A stretch of 64,000 nucleotides of DNA, from contig NZ_CP034448.1 in the NCBI RefSeq assembly GCF_003952465.1, positions 2,581,001-2,645,000 of the forward strand, given 5' to 3'. The translations under genes and the position numbers were made by a program. The notes beneath the pieces were generated by a model. That model saw only the letters and a list, made by a program, of their open reading frames with translations, was not told the origin of the DNA and did not search any database. The stretch is from Mesorhizobium sp. M1B.F.Ca.ET.045.04.1.1 (GTDB lineage Bacteria; Pseudomonadota; Alphaproteobacteria; Rhizobiales; Rhizobiaceae). Every line of letters starts with the position of its first letter. The stretch's first letter is position 1. Of the stretch, positions 45,349 through 56,185 are shown one piece after another.

Positions 45349-46019
45349 GGCGATGCTCCCAGCAGATAAACCAGGGTGAAGATGGCGATCCAGATGATGT
45401 CGAGCGCGTGCCAGAACAGGCCGAAGCAGTGCAGCCGCCGCAACAAGTCCGGCCGAAAACCCTTCACCCAGAGCTGCGCCATCATGGTGCCGAGCCAGAG
45501 CAGGCCGAGGCCGACATGGGTACCATGGCAGCCGACGAGGGCGAAGAAGGCGGAGAGGAAGGCACTGCGCGAGGGCCCCGCATTCTCGTGCGCCATCGCC
45601 ACGAACTCCTGTACCTCCAGGAACAGGAAGGCAGCGCCGAGCAGGCCGGTGACGAGCAGCCAGAACTGGGTGGCCGCCATCGACCGGCGATGGGTCGCGA
45701 GCGTCGCAAGGCCGCCGGTGAAACTCGAGGTGAGCAGAAGCCCCGTCTGGGCCGCAACGCGGTTGAGCTCGAACAGCTCCTTGCCGGCCGGCCCGCCGGC
45801 CGTCGCCTGGGACAGCACGGCGAAGGACGCGAAGAAGGCCGAGAACATGATGATGTCGGACAAAAGGAAGATCCAGAAGCCGTAGGCAACCGTGACGAAT
45901 TTCGAGGCCGGGCCGCCCTGGCCATGGCCGGTCGCCGAGAACAGGCCATGACCGTGCCCGTCGTGCTGTCCGGGCCGATACGGTTCGCGCACCGCGCTGC
46001 CGGCTGCGATGTCGCTCAT
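45345..46019 (-). CDS. cyoC: Cytochrome o ubiquinol oxidase subunit III
   Basis: 224 residues, five-helix heme-copper oxidase subunit [27 protein letters not shown] (about 47-70), then [19 protein letters not shown] and [17 protein letters not shown] at the C-terminus, where His residues cluster. Overlaps cyoB and cyoD by 4 bases each (ATGA), so cyoA-D are translated as one unit. Confidence 0.95.
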   Translation of the reverse strand: MSDIAAGSAVREPYRPGQHDGHGHGLFSATGHGQGGPASKFVTVAYGFWIFLLSDIIMFSAFFASFAVLSQATAGGPAGKELFELNRVAAQTGLLLTSSFTGGLATLATHRRSMAATQFWLLVTGLLGAAFLFLEVQEFVAMAHENAGPSRSAFLSAFFALVGCHGTHVGLGLLWLGTMMAQLWVKGFRPDLLRRLHCFGLFWHALDIIWIAIFTLVYLLGASP

Positions 46020-48025
46020 GCCACGCGCTCCCGCTTATGTATCCAGGCAAGCTGCGCGGCCCTGCCATCGCGGTCGATGCGCTCGACCTCGTCCGCGGGG
46101 ACCTCGTAGTCGCCATGCTCGCGCCAGGCGAAGACGACGAAGGTGGCATAGGCGCCGAGGAAGCCGACGATCGCCAGCCACCAGATATGCCAGATCAGCG
46201 CGAAGCCGATCAGCGTGGCAAAGAAGGCGGTGACGAAGCCGGTCGGACTGTTGCGCGGCATCTCGACCGGCTCGTAGCTTTCGTTTTCGGCCGGGGCTTG
46301 CCCATCCAGCGCCCGCTGCTTGACGGTCCAGTAGGGCTCCTCGTTCTCGACATAAGGCAGCCGCGCATAGTTGAAGAAAGGCGGCGGCGAGGACGTCGAC
46401 CATTCCAGCGTGCGGCCGTCCCAGGGGTCGCCCGTCTCGTCGCGCAGCGCTTCGCGATGCCTGATCGAGACGACGAGTTGCGCGACCTGGCACGCGGCGC
46501 CGACGATCATCACCGCAATACCGAAGGCCGCCACCACCAGCCACGGCGTCCACAGGTCCATGTCGATGTGCTGGAGGCGGCGCGTCATGCCGAGCAGGCC
46601 GACGATGTAGAGCGGCACGAAGACCAGCACGTAGCCGGCAAGCGTGAACCAGAACGCGGCCTTGCCCCAGCCTTCGTGCAGCCGGAAGCCGAAGGCTTTC
46701 GGGAACCAGTAGGTGAAGCCGGCGAAGGCGGCGAACAGAACGCCCGAGATGATGACGTTGTGGAAGTGCGCCACGAGGAAGAGCGAATTGTGCAGCATGA
46801 AGTCGGCCGGCGGCACGGCGAGCAGCACGCCGGTCATGCCGCCGATGATGAAGGTGGTGACGAAGGCCAGTGACCACAGCATCGGCGTGTCGAAGCGCAC
46901 GCGCCCGCCATACATGGTGAAAAGCCAGTTGTAGATCTTGACCCCGGTGCCGACGGCGATGACCGAGGTGGCGATGCCGAAGGCGGCGTTGACGTCGGCG
47001 CCGGCGCCCATGGTGAAGAAGTGGTGCAGCCAGACCATGAAGGAGACGATGCAGATGAACAGCGTCGCCGCGACCATGGAGCGGTAGCCGAACAGCGGCT
47101 TCGACGAGAAGGTCGAGAAGATCTCGGAATAGATCCCGAAGGCGGGCAGCACCAGGATATAGACCTCGGGATGCCCCCACGCCCAGATGAGGTTCATGAA
47201 CATCATCTGGTTGCCGCCGCCTTCGTTGGTGAAGAAGTGGAAGCCGAGGTAACGGTCGAGCGTCAGCATGGCGAGCGTCGCGGTCAGAATCGGGAAGGCC
47301 GCGACGATCAGCAGGTTGGAGGCGAGCGAGGTCCAGCAGAACATCGGCATGTGCAGATACCCCATGCCGGGCGCGCGCATCTTGAGGATGGTCGTCGCCA
47401 GGTTGACGCCGGTGAGCAGCGTGCCGACGCCGGAAATCTGGATCGACCACAGATAATAGTCGACGCCGACACCGGGCGAGTAGGCCGTCTCCGACAGCGG
47501 CGCATAGGGCAGCCAGCCGGTGCGCGCGAACTCGCCGACGACGAGCGAGATGTTGACGAGCAGCGCCCCGGTCGCCGTCAGCCAGAAGCTGACCGAATTC
47601 AGCGTCGGGAAGGCGACGTCGCGGATGCCGAGCTGCAGCGGCACGGCGAAATTCATCAGCCCGATCACAAACGGCATCGCGGCGAAGAAGATCATGATTG
47701 TGCCGTGCGCCGAAAACACCTGGTCGTAGTGCTCCGGCGGCAGGTAGCCGGGCCCGTGTATCGCCATCACCTGTTGGGTGCGCATCATGACGGCGTCGAC
47801 GAAGCCGCGAAAAAGCATCAGCGCAGCCAGCACGATATACATGACGCCGATGCGCTTGTGGTCGACCGAGGTTATCCACTCGTGCCAGAGATAGGGCCAG
47901 TAGCCTTTGACCGTTACCCAGATCAGCACCGCGGCGGCCGCCAGAAAGACGATGAGGGCAGCACCCAGCGGGATGGGCTGATCGAAGGGAATGGCCGACC
48001 AGTCGAGCTTGCCGAGCATCGTCAT
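46016..48025 (-). CDS. cyoB: Cytochrome o ubiquinol oxidase subunit I
   Basis: 669 residues, the catalytic heme-copper subunit (E. coli enzyme is similar in length). Quinol-site region [15 protein letters not shown] (about 99-113), the Cu-His/Tyr region [15 protein letters not shown] (about 279-293), and the later [14 protein letters not shown] heme-ligand region are intact. It pumps protons while reducing oxygen with ubiquinol. Start overlaps the cyoA stop by 4 bases. Transmembrane helices run through the whole length. Confidence 0.96.
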   Translation of the reverse strand: MTMLGKLDWSAIPFDQPIPLGAALIVFLAAAAVLIWVTVKGYWPYLWHEWITSVDHKRIGVMYIVLAALMLFRGFVDAVMMRTQQVMAIHGPGYLPPEHYDQVFSAHGTIMIFFAAMPFVIGLMNFAVPLQLGIRDVAFPTLNSVSFWLTATGALLVNISLVVGEFARTGWLPYAPLSETAYSPGVGVDYYLWSIQISGVGTLLTGVNLATTILKMRAPGMGYLHMPMFCWTSLASNLLIVAAFPILTATLAMLTLDRYLGFHFFTNEGGGNQMMFMNLIWAWGHPEVYILVLPAFGIYSEIFSTFSSKPLFGYRSMVAATLFICIVSFMVWLHHFFTMGAGADVNAAFGIATSVIAVGTGVKIYNWLFTMYGGRVRFDTPMLWSLAFVTTFIIGGMTGVLLAVPPADFMLHNSLFLVAHFHNVIISGVLFAAFAGFTYWFPKAFGFRLHEGWGKAAFWFTLAGYVLVFVPLYIVGLLGMTRRLQHIDMDLWTPWLVVAAFGIAVMIVGAACQVAQLVVSIRHREALRDETGDPWDGRTLEWSTSSPPPFFNYARLPYVENEEPYWTVKQRALDGQAPAENESYEPVEMPRNSPTGFVTAFFATLIGFALIWHIWWLAIVGFLGAYATFVVFAWREHGDYEVPADEVERIDRDGRAAQLAWIHKRERVA

Positions 48026-48969
48026 CCTCCCACTTTGGGCTGTTGAGCCGCGGGCGTCGTTCCCGCCTTCGGCTCGGCCTTCGGGCTCACCTGCGCCTCG
48101 CCGGCGGCGGCCTCAGTCGGTCCCGGGCCTGGCGGCAGCGTCTGCCGCACGATTGCGTCGAACAGGCCTGGCTGCACATGGCCGAAGGAGGACGGCGGCA
48201 CGTTGATGCTCTGCCGGGCAAGCTCGCGATAGGCGCTGGCGTTGAGCACGCCGCCGCCGCCATGCAAGGACGAGGCCCAGCTGGCGAAGGCGTCGGCCGG
48301 GATCGCCCGCACGCGGAAATTCATGTCCGAAAAGCCGTCGCCGCTGAAATGCGCCGACAGGCCGAGATAGTCGCCCTCGCGGTCGGCCTGCAGATTAACT
48401 TCGGTCTGCATGCCGTTCATGACATAGACCATGCTGCCGAGCTGCGGTACGAAGAAGGTGTTCATCACGCTGGCCGAGGTCAGCTTGAAACGCACCGGCA
48501 CGCCGGCCGGGATGACCAGCTGGTTGACCGTTCCGACGCCCTGGTCCGGGTAGAGGAACAGCCACTTCCAGTCGAGCGCCACGACCTGGATGTCGAGCGG
48601 CGGCTGGCTGGAGGCGATCGGCCGGCGCGGATCGAGATGGTAGGACCCGTAATAGATCAACCCGCCAAGGAAGAGGATGGTGAGCGTCGGGATCGACCAG
48701 ACGATCAGCTCGATGCGGCCCGAATAGGTGAATTCCGGATCGTAGCGGGCGTTGCGGTTGGAGGCGCGGAACATCCAGGCAAACAAAAGCAGCGCCACCA
48801 GCGTCGGGATGACGATGACCAGCATGACCGCCAGCGAGTTCAAGAGGATCGTGCGGTTGCCCGCGCCGATCGGGCCTTGCGGGTCAAGCACGCCTCCCGC
48901 GCAGCCGGACAGAGCCGCGAATATCCAGAATAGCGACAGCGTTCGCCTAGATTTGCCGAGGGAGAACAC
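48022..48969 (-). CDS. cyoA: Cytochrome o ubiquinol oxidase subunit II (lipoprotein)
   Basis: 315 residues. A GTG start gives a lipoprotein signal with lipobox LSGC at residue 22, two N-terminal membrane helices and a periplasmic cupredoxin-like domain. The copper-A ligands of cytochrome c oxidases are absent, as expected for a quinol oxidase. First gene of the cyoABCD operon; the C-terminal tail (after about 280) is Pro/Ala/Lys-rich. No strong ribosome-binding site is seen, so an unannotated upstream start cannot be excluded. Confidence 0.94.
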   Translation of the reverse strand: MFSLGKSRRTLSLFWIFAALSGCAGGVLDPQGPIGAGNRTILLNSLAVMLVIVIPTLVALLLFAWMFRASNRNARYDPEFTYSGRIELIVWSIPTLTILFLGGLIYYGSYHLDPRRPIASSQPPLDIQVVALDWKWLFLYPDQGVGTVNQLVIPAGVPVRFKLTSASVMNTFFVPQLGSMVYVMNGMQTEVNLQADREGDYLGLSAHFSGDGFSDMNFRVRAIPADAFASWASSLHGGGGVLNASAYRELARQSINVPPSSFGHVQPGLFDAIVRQTLPPGPGPTEAAAGEAQVSPKAEPKAGTTPAAQQPKVGG

Positions 48970-49270
48970 TTGATCTCATCATGTGCGGCAAGAGCTTATC
49001 TGGTGAGGCCCGTGGACACTTTGTGCTGGGCATCATTCAATGGACAGGATACCTAAAGCGTGCCGCGCAGAAAAGGATTCAGGGGACGCACTTCAAGTCT
49101 TTTCTTCGTTCGATTCATGTCGGTCGCCCAAAACCGCTGCGCACCTTTGGGCGACATGCATTAACTGAGGTCCCCGCCACTTGTTCCGCGGAGGCGTCCC
49201 TTTTTTGTTCGATGGTGCTACCGCATCACCGACAGGATCTTCCGTGAAGGCGTATCTGGATGGCCGGGAG
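48970..49270. other. Intergenic stretch with RIME-like repeat, no gene seen
   Basis: 301 bases between cyoA and the H1-like gene. It probably contains the cyo promoter in its left part, but no boxes can be assigned. The repeat at 49053-49160 fills the middle. No supportable coding frame. Confidence 0.6.
49053..49160 (+). repeat. Two-stem intergenic repeat (RIME-like), copy 4
   Basis: Full-length copy, about 108 bases. The first stem is more eroded (TAAAGCGTGCCGC...GACGCACTTCA); the second runs from CATGTCGGTC to GGGCGACATG with the inner CCCAAAACCGCTGCGCACCTTTGGG. Flanked by the cyoA start side and the H1-like gene. Confidence 0.8.
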
Positions 49271-49819
49271 CTAGCTGCGGCTCGCGCGGGTTCTGGCCGC
49301 CTTCTTCGCCGCTTGCTTCCTGCCTTGAGCGCCCTTGGTCTCTACGGCTTTCCGTGCGGCCGCCGAGCGCCCGGCTGCGCCTTTCGTCTCGGCCGCTTTT
49401 TTAGCAGCGGCCGACCGTTCACCGGCGGTCCGGCGCGAAGCCGCTCTCTTGGTTTGCCGTGACAGCGCCTCATGAGATGCGCTGCTTTTCGGTTCATCCT
49501 GAAGGACCTCGGACACGGCCTTCGAAACTTTCGGCCGGCGCTTGGGTTTGCGTTCGCCCTGGCCGACTTCGTATGCGTATTCAGCGCTTTTGCGCGTGCT
49601 CTCCTTGACCTTGCCCTTCTTTGGCGGGGGCAGGTCGACCCCGGCGCGGCGCGCTTCCGAAAGGCCGATGGCGATCGCTTGCTTTGTGGAGCGCGCGCCG
49701 TGCTTGCCGCGGCGAATCTCGTCAATCTCCTCGCGCACGAACTCGCTTGCTTGCGTGCTCGGCGACTTGCCTTCACGCTTGTCCTGTCGCGCCTTCTCGA
49801 TGGTTTTCTTGTCCAGCAT
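49271..49819 (-). CDS. DUF6496-like protein with histone-H1-like basic tail
   Basis: 182 residues. The N-terminal part (about 1-75: SPSTQASEFVREEIDEIRRGKHGARSTKQAIAIGLSEAR) looks like a DUF6496 domain. From about residue 115 the tail is Lys/Ala/Arg-rich with a near-repeat: RSAAAKKAAETKGAAG, RSAAARKAVETKGAQG, RKQAAKKAARTR. Such tails bind DNA in bacterial H1-like proteins. It may be a nucleoid or stress-related protein; the domain name is from memory. Start ATG follows AGGAG. Confidence 0.75.
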   Translation of the reverse strand: MLDKKTIEKARQDKREGKSPSTQASEFVREEIDEIRRGKHGARSTKQAIAIGLSEARRAGVDLPPPKKGKVKESTRKSAEYAYEVGQGERKPKRRPKVSKAVSEVLQDEPKSSASHEALSRQTKRAASRRTAGERSAAAKKAAETKGAAGRSAAARKAVETKGAQGRKQAAKKAARTRASRS

Positions 49820-50103
49820 CGCCTTCTCCTTTCTCGGCTGGGGACGGCCGATCCGCGTCCTTAAAAGGTGGCAACGCGTCAGGGACGCAATTGATCCTTA
49901 GCTCCGAAAGTACGTCCGCATCTCACGCCGAGGGTTGGGTCTTCGCTACTGCCTGGCTGTCTGACTGCGTCATCGGCGAGCGCCTTCCCACAATCGATTT
50001 GCACAGAGTTCAGGCAATCGGCCGGATGGACGAAACAATAGCCTCAGCCGAACGTTCCAACCAAAGCAGGGCTGCGTGGGGCGCTTTTGTCTGGGAGATT
50101 ACG
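49820..50103. promoter_or_regulatory. Divergent spacer between H1-like and DUF2267 genes
   Basis: 284 bases between divergently transcribed genes; frames that run across it are not protein-like. Promoters for both genes are expected here. I cannot identify motifs with confidence. Confidence 0.35.
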
Positions 50104-50541
50104 ATGAGCGCAAATGGCCTCGAGGTTTTCGACAAGACAGTCCAGATCACCAATATCTGGTTGAATGAGATCATGGATGACCTCGGTCCGGATCGGCAAC
50201 TTGCATGGCATGCGCTTGGTGTGGTTCTGCGTGCTTTACGCGACAGGCTGCCCGCGGAACTGGGAGCCAATCTGGGCGCGGAGCTACCGCTCCTGATCCG
50301 CGGTGCATATTACGACCAATACCAGCCGTCCAATTTGCCGAGCCGGAATCGCTCGGTCGAAGAGTTCTTCAACACCATCGCTGAAGGCTTGGAATCCGGA
50401 CGACCGGTAAACGCCAACGACGCGGCCAGGACGGTATTCAAGGCAGTCGCCCATCACATCGATTTGGGGCAGTCGGCGAAGGTGCGCGATAGCCTGCCCA
50501 AGGACTTCAAGGCGTTGTGGCCCGAGAGCGTCGGGGCGTAG
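50104..50541 (+). CDS. DUF2267 domain-containing protein
   Basis: 145 residues, all-helical. Typical DUF2267 features are FDKTVQITNIWLNEIMDDLG near the start (two blocks), AWHALGVVLRALRDRLP (about 34-50) and ADAAR-like NANDAARTVFKAVAHHI near 108-123. ATG follows GGGAGATTACG at a good distance. The family often sits near CBS, USP and hypoxia-induced genes in rhizobia. Molecular role unknown. Confidence 0.9.
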   Translation: MSANGLEVFDKTVQITNIWLNEIMDDLGPDRQLAWHALGVVLRALRDRLPAELGANLGAELPLLIRGAYYDQYQPSNLPSRNRSVEEFFNTIAEGLESGRPVNANDAARTVFKAVAHHIDLGQSAKVRDSLPKDFKALWPESVGA

Positions 50542-50618
50542 GCGACACGACTGGATGGCACCCAGCGTCGGCCAACGCCCCGCGAAGGCCTGACGTTCCG
50601 GCGATCCGGCATCCTGGA

Positions 50619-51059
50619 TCAATGGGCAGTTTGCGAATGTTCCCCGCCAGGTACCGATATGCTGCCCAAAGCCTCTCCAGCCTCTGCCGCTTCTCCGTTC
50701 TTCGCGAGGTCGCCGAGGGAGATGATCCCGACAAGCCGTTTGTCTCGATTGAGAACGGGAAGTCGGCGCACCTGCAAGTTGCCCATATTCGCAAGTACAT
50801 GCTCGATGTCTTCGTCATCGAAGCAATATCTGACCTCTCCAACGCTCATGACGTCACGCACCTTGGTGTCAGGCCCGTTGCCCAGCGCTACGCCGCGGAC
50901 CACAATATCGCGGTCGGTGATCATGCCGACCAGCCGGTCGTTGTCACCAACAGGCATCACGCCGGCATCGAGGCTGGCCATCATCTGCGCTACGTCTCGA
51001 ATTGGCTGGTCGGGATTTGCGATTTTGACGTCCCTCGTCATGCAGTTGCCGACTTTCAT
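50619..51059 (-). CDS. Two-CBS-domain protein (copy 2)
   Basis: 146 residues, same length and layout as the protein at 42224-42664: two CBS domains with LDAGVMPVGDNDRLVGMITDRD and VRRLPVLNRDKRLVGIISLGDLA. Probably binds adenine nucleotides. Start MKVGNCMT with GGAGATT upstream. Lies tail-to-tail with the DUF2267 gene and divergent from the phosphoketolase gene. Confidence 0.93.
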   Translation of the reverse strand: MKVGNCMTRDVKIANPDQPIRDVAQMMASLDAGVMPVGDNDRLVGMITDRDIVVRGVALGNGPDTKVRDVMSVGEVRYCFDDEDIEHVLANMGNLQVRRLPVLNRDKRLVGIISLGDLAKNGEAAEAGEALGSISVPGGEHSQTAH

Positions 51060-51459
51060 GGCAATCTCCTATCGCTTTGCAAAGCCCGCCGCTCGATCCG
51101 TGTCGATGAGGGAACGAACTCCTCGCCGATAACGTTCCACCAAATTCGGCCTTGACCGCTGATCCGCGTTCGCAGCTTTCCGCATCCGAAAGAAGGCAGC
51201 CTACGCGTCGAGTTTATCGAGCCGCCACTCGATCGCGCGTGTCCAGACTGACCTGCCAAAACCAGAGACAGTTTGCCTGGCACGCTTCTGCACTTACGGC
51301 CGATGACGCCGGGTATTTGCGATAGATCAAAGCCTGTTCCTCGCTTGCCGGATAGATCGGCGGTGGCCGACCTTTGTAGCGACCGGCATGAACCGGTGCG
51401 GGCACCGACGCGTTGTGCTTCAACCGAAGGTCGGCTTGGAACCAGCGAAGGATTGAGAG
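51060..51459. promoter_or_regulatory. Upstream region of phosphoketolase gene with possible FNR/FixK half-box
   Basis: 400 bases without a supportable gene, between the CBS gene (minus) and the phosphoketolase gene (plus). TTGCGATAGATCAA at 51317-51330 matches one half of the FNR/FixK consensus TTGAT-N4-ATCAA fully and the other half 3 of 5. A role in oxygen-responsive expression fits the neighbouring genes but is an inference. Confidence 0.4.
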
Positions 51460-53907
51460 ATGGCCGAGCAACCCAGCGCCAAACGCCTGTCCGAGCAGGA
51501 GATGCAAGACATCCATGCCTACTGGCGTGCCGCTAACTACCTGACCATCGGGCAGATCTACTTGCTCGACAATCCGCTGCTTCGCGAGCCGCTTCGGCTG
51601 GAGCATGTCAAGCCGAGGCTGCTCGGCCATTGGGGAACCTCGCCGGGGCTCAGCTTCATCTATACGCATCTCAACCGCGCAATCAGACAGCGCGACGCAA
51701 ATGTCATCTACCTCTGCGGTCCCGGTCATGGCGGACCTGCGATGGTTGCAAACACCTACCTCGAGGGCACCTACAGCGAGATCAATCCGGATATCCAATT
51801 GGACGAGGCCGGAATGAGGAAGCTCTTCCGGCAGTTCTCCTTTCCCGGCGGCATCCCAAGCCATGCGGCGCCCGATGTGCCCGGCTCGATCCATGAAGGC
51901 GGCGAGCTCGGCTATGCGCTCTCGCATGCTTTTGGCGCCGCCTTCGACAATCCCGATCTTATCGTCGCCTGCGTCGTCGGCGACGGCGAGGCGGAAACCG
52001 GGCCGCTCGCCACGTCCTGGCACTCCAACAAGTTTCTCAACCCGGCGCTTGACGGGGCGGTGCTGCCGATCCTGCATCTCAATGGCTACAAGATCGCCAA
52101 TCCCACCATTCTGGCCCGCATCCCCGAAGAAGAGCTGCGAGCGCTATTCGTCGGCTATGGTTATGAGCCGCTGTTCGTCGAGGGCGATGATCCGGCCTGG
52201 ATGCACGAGCGGATGGCCGCCGTGCTCGACGATGCGCTGGATCGCATCAAGGCGATTCAGGACGCAGCTCGAAACGGCGCGGAGGCTGCACCGTTCCGGC
52301 CGAAATGGCCGATGATCGTGCTGCGAAGCCCGAAGGGCTGGACCGGCCCCAAGGAGGTCGACGGCCTGAAGACCGAGGGTTTCTGGCGCGCCCACCAGGT
52401 CCCGCTCTCCGGTCTCGCGGAAAATCCGGCGCATCTGAAGATGCTCGAGGAATGGCTGAGGAGCTACCGGCCCGAAGAACTCTTCGATGCCGCGGGCGCT
52501 CCGGTGTCCTTGATCCGCGCCACCGCGCCGAGCGGCGCCAAACGCATGGGCGCCAATCCGCATGCCAATGGCGGTCTGCTGCGCCGGTCTCTCGATCTGC
52601 CGGATTTGCTCGAGCACGCCGTCCCGGTCAAGCACCCCGGAGGCGTCAAGGCGGAATCGACCCGTGTGATGGGCAACTTCCTGCGCGACGTCATGGCATT
52701 GAACCAAAGCGCGAGGAATTTCCGCATCGCTGGTCCCGATGAGACGGCCTCGAACCGGCTTCAGGATGTCTTCGAGGTGACCGAACGCGCCTGGATGGAA
52801 GACATCCTGCCCGAGGATGTCCACCTCGGCAGGCAGGGCAGGGTTCTGGAGATACTGTCCGAGCACACCTGTCAGGGCTGGCTGGAAGGCTATCTGCTGA
52901 CCGGCCGGCACGGCTTCTTCTCCTGCTACGAGGCCTTCACGCATATCGTGGACTCCATGTTCAACCAGCATGCGAAATGGTTGGACGCTTGCGGCAAGCT
53001 TCCCTGGCGACGACCGATCGCTTCGCTGAACTACCTGTTGTCGAGCCACGTCTGGCAGCAGGAGCACAATGGGTTCAGCCATCAGGATCCAGGCTTTATC
53101 GACGTGGCCTTGAACAAGAAGGCGGACGTCGTGCGCGTCTATCTGCCTGCGGATGCCAACAGCCTGCTCTGCGTGACCGACCACGTGCTCAAGACATGGA
53201 ACCGCATCAACGTCATCGTCGCCGGCAAGGTCAATTCCTGGCAGTGGCTCTCCATCGACGAGGCGAAAGTTCACTGCAGCGCCGGCATCGGCATATGGGA
53301 GTGGGCATCGACCGACCACGGGACCGAGCCGGACGTGGTCATGGCCTGCGCCGGCGACGTGCCGACGCTCGAGACCCTGGCCGCCGTCCAAATTCTGAAA
53401 CGCGCTATTCCGGAACTGCGGATCCGGGTGGTCAACATCGTCGACCTGATGACCTTGCAGGCAAAGGAACATCATCCGCACGGGCTGTCGGATCGCGAGT
53501 TCGACGCGCTGTTCACCAGCGACAAGCCCGTCATCTTCGCCTACCATGGCTATCCATGGACCGTCCACCGCCTGACCTACCGGCGAACCAACCACGACAA
53601 CATCCACGTGCGCGGCTACAATGAGGAAGGGACGACAACCACGCCCTTCGACATGACCGTGCTCAACGGCCTCGACCGCTACCATCTCGTACTGGGTGTT
53701 ATCGAACGTCTTCCCGGGCCAACCGGCGCCCATGTCGACCTCAAACAGGCCATGGAAGGCAAGCTGATCGAACACCACGCCTATATCCGCGAGCATGGGC
53801 AGGACATGCCGGAGATTCTCGGCTGGAAATGGGAGCAGTCGTCGATGCCGAAGCGCCAGGCCGCCAGGACGAGCGCCGCAAAAGCGGCAGGAGCCGGCCG
53901 GCCATGA
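51460..53907 (+). CDS. xfp: Phosphoketolase (xylulose-5-phosphate/fructose-6-phosphate type)
   Basis: 815 residues, the usual size. This thiamine-diphosphate enzyme splits xylulose-5-P or fructose-6-P with phosphate, giving acetyl phosphate and a shorter sugar phosphate. Seen are [20 protein letters not shown] (two-part, about 87-106), the TPP motif [17 protein letters not shown] (about 177-193) and [18 protein letters not shown]. Its stop overlaps the acetate kinase start (ATGA), so acetyl phosphate is handed on to ATP and acetate. Start ATG follows GGATTGAGAG. Confidence 0.96.
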   Translation: MAEQPSAKRLSEQEMQDIHAYWRAANYLTIGQIYLLDNPLLREPLRLEHVKPRLLGHWGTSPGLSFIYTHLNRAIRQRDANVIYLCGPGHGGPAMVANTYLEGTYSEINPDIQLDEAGMRKLFRQFSFPGGIPSHAAPDVPGSIHEGGELGYALSHAFGAAFDNPDLIVACVVGDGEAETGPLATSWHSNKFLNPALDGAVLPILHLNGYKIANPTILARIPEEELRALFVGYGYEPLFVEGDDPAWMHERMAAVLDDALDRIKAIQDAARNGAEAAPFRPKWPMIVLRSPKGWTGPKEVDGLKTEGFWRAHQVPLSGLAENPAHLKMLEEWLRSYRPEELFDAAGAPVSLIRATAPSGAKRMGANPHANGGLLRRSLDLPDLLEHAVPVKHPGGVKAESTRVMGNFLRDVMALNQSARNFRIAGPDETASNRLQDVFEVTERAWMEDILPEDVHLGRQGRVLEILSEHTCQGWLEGYLLTGRHGFFSCYEAFTHIVDSMFNQHAKWLDACGKLPWRRPIASLNYLLSSHVWQQEHNGFSHQDPGFIDVALNKKADVVRVYLPADANSLLCVTDHVLKTWNRINVIVAGKVNSWQWLSIDEAKVHCSAGIGIWEWASTDHGTEPDVVMACAGDVPTLETLAAVQILKRAIPELRIRVVNIVDLMTLQAKEHHPHGLSDREFDALFTSDKPVIFAYHGYPWTVHRLTYRRTNHDNIHVRGYNEEGTTTTPFDMTVLNGLDRYHLVLGVIERLPGPTGAHVDLKQAMEGKLIEHHAYIREHGQDMPEILGWKWEQSSMPKRQAARTSAAKAAGAGRP

Positions 53908-55070
53908 CCGGTGCAATCCTCGTCCTCAACGGCGGCTCCTCAAGCCTGAAGTTCGCGGTGTTTCAGCAGCGCGACGACCTTCACCTTCTGGTGCGCGGCA
54001 GCGTTTCATCGATCGGGCGCCGGCCACGACTGCACGTCGCGCCGACGGCTGTCTCGCCCGAGATCGACATGAGCTTGGGAAACGGGCCGATCGATATTGC
54101 CAAGGCATTCGAAGCCGTGGCGTCCTTTCTCACCGATCGCGGCCTTTTGCGCCAGGTCGGGAAAGTCGGACATCGGATCGTGCATGGCGGCAGGAGTTTT
54201 GTTCGCGCGACTCGGCTCGACGAGCATACGCTCGACGCCCTGCATGGGCTTGAGCCGCTCGCCCCGATCCACCAGGCGATCAATCTCGAGATCGTCGATC
54301 TGGCCAGCCGGCTCCTGCCGGAAGCCAAGCAGGTCGGCTGTTTCGATACGGCCTTTCACGCGGCGCGGCCGGAACTCGCCAAAATCTATGGCTTGCCGCA
54401 TGAGATGTCCGACCAGGGCATCGTCTCCTATGGCTTCCACGGGCTCTCGTATAGCCACATCGCCGCGAAGCTCCGTGACCGCTACGGCCCAGGGGCCGGC
54501 GGCCGGGCCATCGTCGCCCATCTCGGCAGTGGAGCGAGCTTGTGCGCCATGATGGCAGGGGCAAGCACCGCCACCACCATGGGGTTTTCGACGCTCGACG
54601 GTCTTCTCATGAGCACGCGTTGCGGCGCCATCGATCCCGGCGTGATCCTGCATCTCCTGCAGGACCGGAAGCTGTCGTCCGATCAATTGACCGAATTGCT
54701 TTACGAGCGTTCCGGCTTGCTGGGGATATCCGGCATTTCCGGCGATATGCAGACGCTGCTTGCGTCGAAAGATGCCGCGGCACGTCGTGCCATCGATTTC
54801 TTCGTCTACCGTATCGGGCGTGAGATCGGATCGCTCGCAGCCGCGCTTGGAGGGCTCGACACACTCGTGTTCACCGCGGGCATCGGCGAGCATGCGCCTC
54901 AAATCCGGCAAAGGATCTGCGAGGCCGCCGCGTGGCTGGGTGTCGCGCTCGACGATGGGTTGAACGCGAAGGGCCAAGAGCTGATCAACACCCCGGATTC
55001 GAAGGTAGAAGTACTTGTCGTTCCCGCCGACGAGGAAATCGCCGTGGCCAGAGAACTCATCAAGCTTTGA
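53904..55070 (+). CDS. ackA: Acetate kinase
   Basis: 388 residues. Converts acetyl phosphate and ADP to acetate and ATP. Motifs are [11 protein letters not shown] (about 6-16), [20 protein letters not shown] (about 175-185), HLGSGASL and [13 protein letters not shown] (about 316-328). Coupled to the phosphoketolase gene by a 4-base overlap, completing the shunt. The longer upstream frame is the shadow of the phosphoketolase 3' end. Confidence 0.95.
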   Translation: MTGAILVLNGGSSSLKFAVFQQRDDLHLLVRGSVSSIGRRPRLHVAPTAVSPEIDMSLGNGPIDIAKAFEAVASFLTDRGLLRQVGKVGHRIVHGGRSFVRATRLDEHTLDALHGLEPLAPIHQAINLEIVDLASRLLPEAKQVGCFDTAFHAARPELAKIYGLPHEMSDQGIVSYGFHGLSYSHIAAKLRDRYGPGAGGRAIVAHLGSGASLCAMMAGASTATTMGFSTLDGLLMSTRCGAIDPGVILHLLQDRKLSSDQLTELLYERSGLLGISGISGDMQTLLASKDAAARRAIDFFVYRIGREIGSLAAALGGLDTLVFTAGIGEHAPQIRQRICEAAAWLGVALDDGLNAKGQELINTPDSKVEVLVVPADEEIAVARELIKL

Positions 55071-55141
55071 ACAGCTTGCCTGCGGCCCACTCGTGTGGCG
55101 GGTGACGGCAGCGGCGCCGGGCGCGTAATCGGGGCGGGCAA

Positions 55142-55744
55142 TCATAGGCCAGGCCGCAACGTCCGGAAGGTGACCGAGTAACGATGTTGCGCGACCGGAG
55201 GAATGCTGTGTTCCCATTCGTTCCGCGCCGGACCGTCCAGGACATAAGCGGATCTCGGTTCGACCTCGATCGTCTCCCGGTCCCATCCCGCGCCATTCTT
55301 GCGGCGTAGCCGGAAGCTGCAGGACGCCAGCAGGGAAACGCCGGCGACGAGCCCGAATTGCGGCTTGTCGCGATGCCAGCCTATGCCGGCGCCCGGCCGA
55401 TACTCATTGATCAGCAGCTGCGCGAACTCGGCCGCGGGCCGGTGGGCCAGACCCGCAACCTTGTGGCGGAGCGGGAGCAGGAAATCGGGTATGGCCGCCG
55501 CCTCCACGACCTGGCTGCGATCGTAGTCGTAACGGAGGCCGAAGCCGACGACCTGCCTGTTGGCAAGATGGCCATGGAAGTCGAAGGGCTTGAACGGCAG
55601 GCCCGCAATGCGAATGGCCAATTCGCGTTCTTCGTCGCGCGTGATCAGCTCCGGTTGGTACTGGAAACCTTCCGGCAAACTTTCGGCGGCGCCAAACAGC
55701 TCGCCCTGGCGGGCCGTTGCAGTTCTGATTTTTGTCGATGGCAT
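55142..55744 (-). CDS. AlkB-like 2OG-Fe(II) dioxygenase
   Basis: 200 residues. The double-stranded beta-helix iron site is complete: His124 and Asp126 in WHRDK, His179 in WEHSI, and Arg188/Arg194 in HRYSVTFRTLR for 2-oxoglutarate. The N-terminal nucleotide-recognition part resembles the short AlkB-like proteins of rhizobia, so demethylation of nucleic acid or another alkylated substrate is possible. Start MPSTKIR chosen because the longer frame is Arg-rich and not family-like. Confidence 0.88.
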   Translation of the reverse strand: MPSTKIRTATARQGELFGAAESLPEGFQYQPELITRDEERELAIRIAGLPFKPFDFHGHLANRQVVGFGLRYDYDRSQVVEAAAIPDFLLPLRHKVAGLAHRPAAEFAQLLINEYRPGAGIGWHRDKPQFGLVAGVSLLASCSFRLRRKNGAGWDRETIEVEPRSAYVLDGPARNEWEHSIPPVAQHRYSVTFRTLRPGL

Positions 55745-55862
55745 AACTGCCAGATAGGGAGTGCGGCCGCGCCCGCAAGGCTTCATCCTGTGCCGGACCA
55801 TCCGATAACGCGGAACCTCGCGGCCGCCTGGAAATTACGCATTGGCAAGCGGGACGTCCGAC

Positions 55863-56078
55863 ATGCCTTCCACCGCGATACGGAACATGCATTACGATCG
55901 GTCGACGAGGATCCTTTCGGTTTGGTTCGTCCCGAGCGGCGACCGCTATGACTATGACGAGGTTGAGCCCGAGACCTATGCGGCGTTCAAGGCCGCTTCG
56001 TCGAAAGGGCGGTTCTTCAACGAATTCGTGCGCGATCGATACAGGTTCCATCTCGTCGAGCACGGGTGCCGCCATTGA
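55863..56078 (+). CDS. KTSC domain-containing small protein
   Basis: 71 residues with MHYDRSTRILSVWFVPSGDRYDYDEV, then AASSKGRFFNEFVRDRYRF (about 44-62), the typical KTSC pattern. Function unknown; in some lysyl-tRNA synthetases the same domain is fused at the C-terminus. The ATG at 55863 gives the family N-terminus. Confidence 0.85.
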   Translation: MPSTAIRNMHYDRSTRILSVWFVPSGDRYDYDEVEPETYAAFKAASSKGRFFNEFVRDRYRFHLVEHGCRH

Positions 56079-56185
56079 GTGACCGGACTGCGGGACGGGT
56101 CCCCGCACCAGATGGCGGAACAAGGCAGGGTCGCTGGCTGTTATCGGACCAGGCGGACGAAAGGTCCGAGGCCGGAGCGTTGCTG

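Noticed and set aside
52144..53916. A 590-codon minus-strand frame over the phosphoketolase gene
   Set aside because: Antisense to a clear xfp gene with His/Asp/Arg-rich, non-family sequence.
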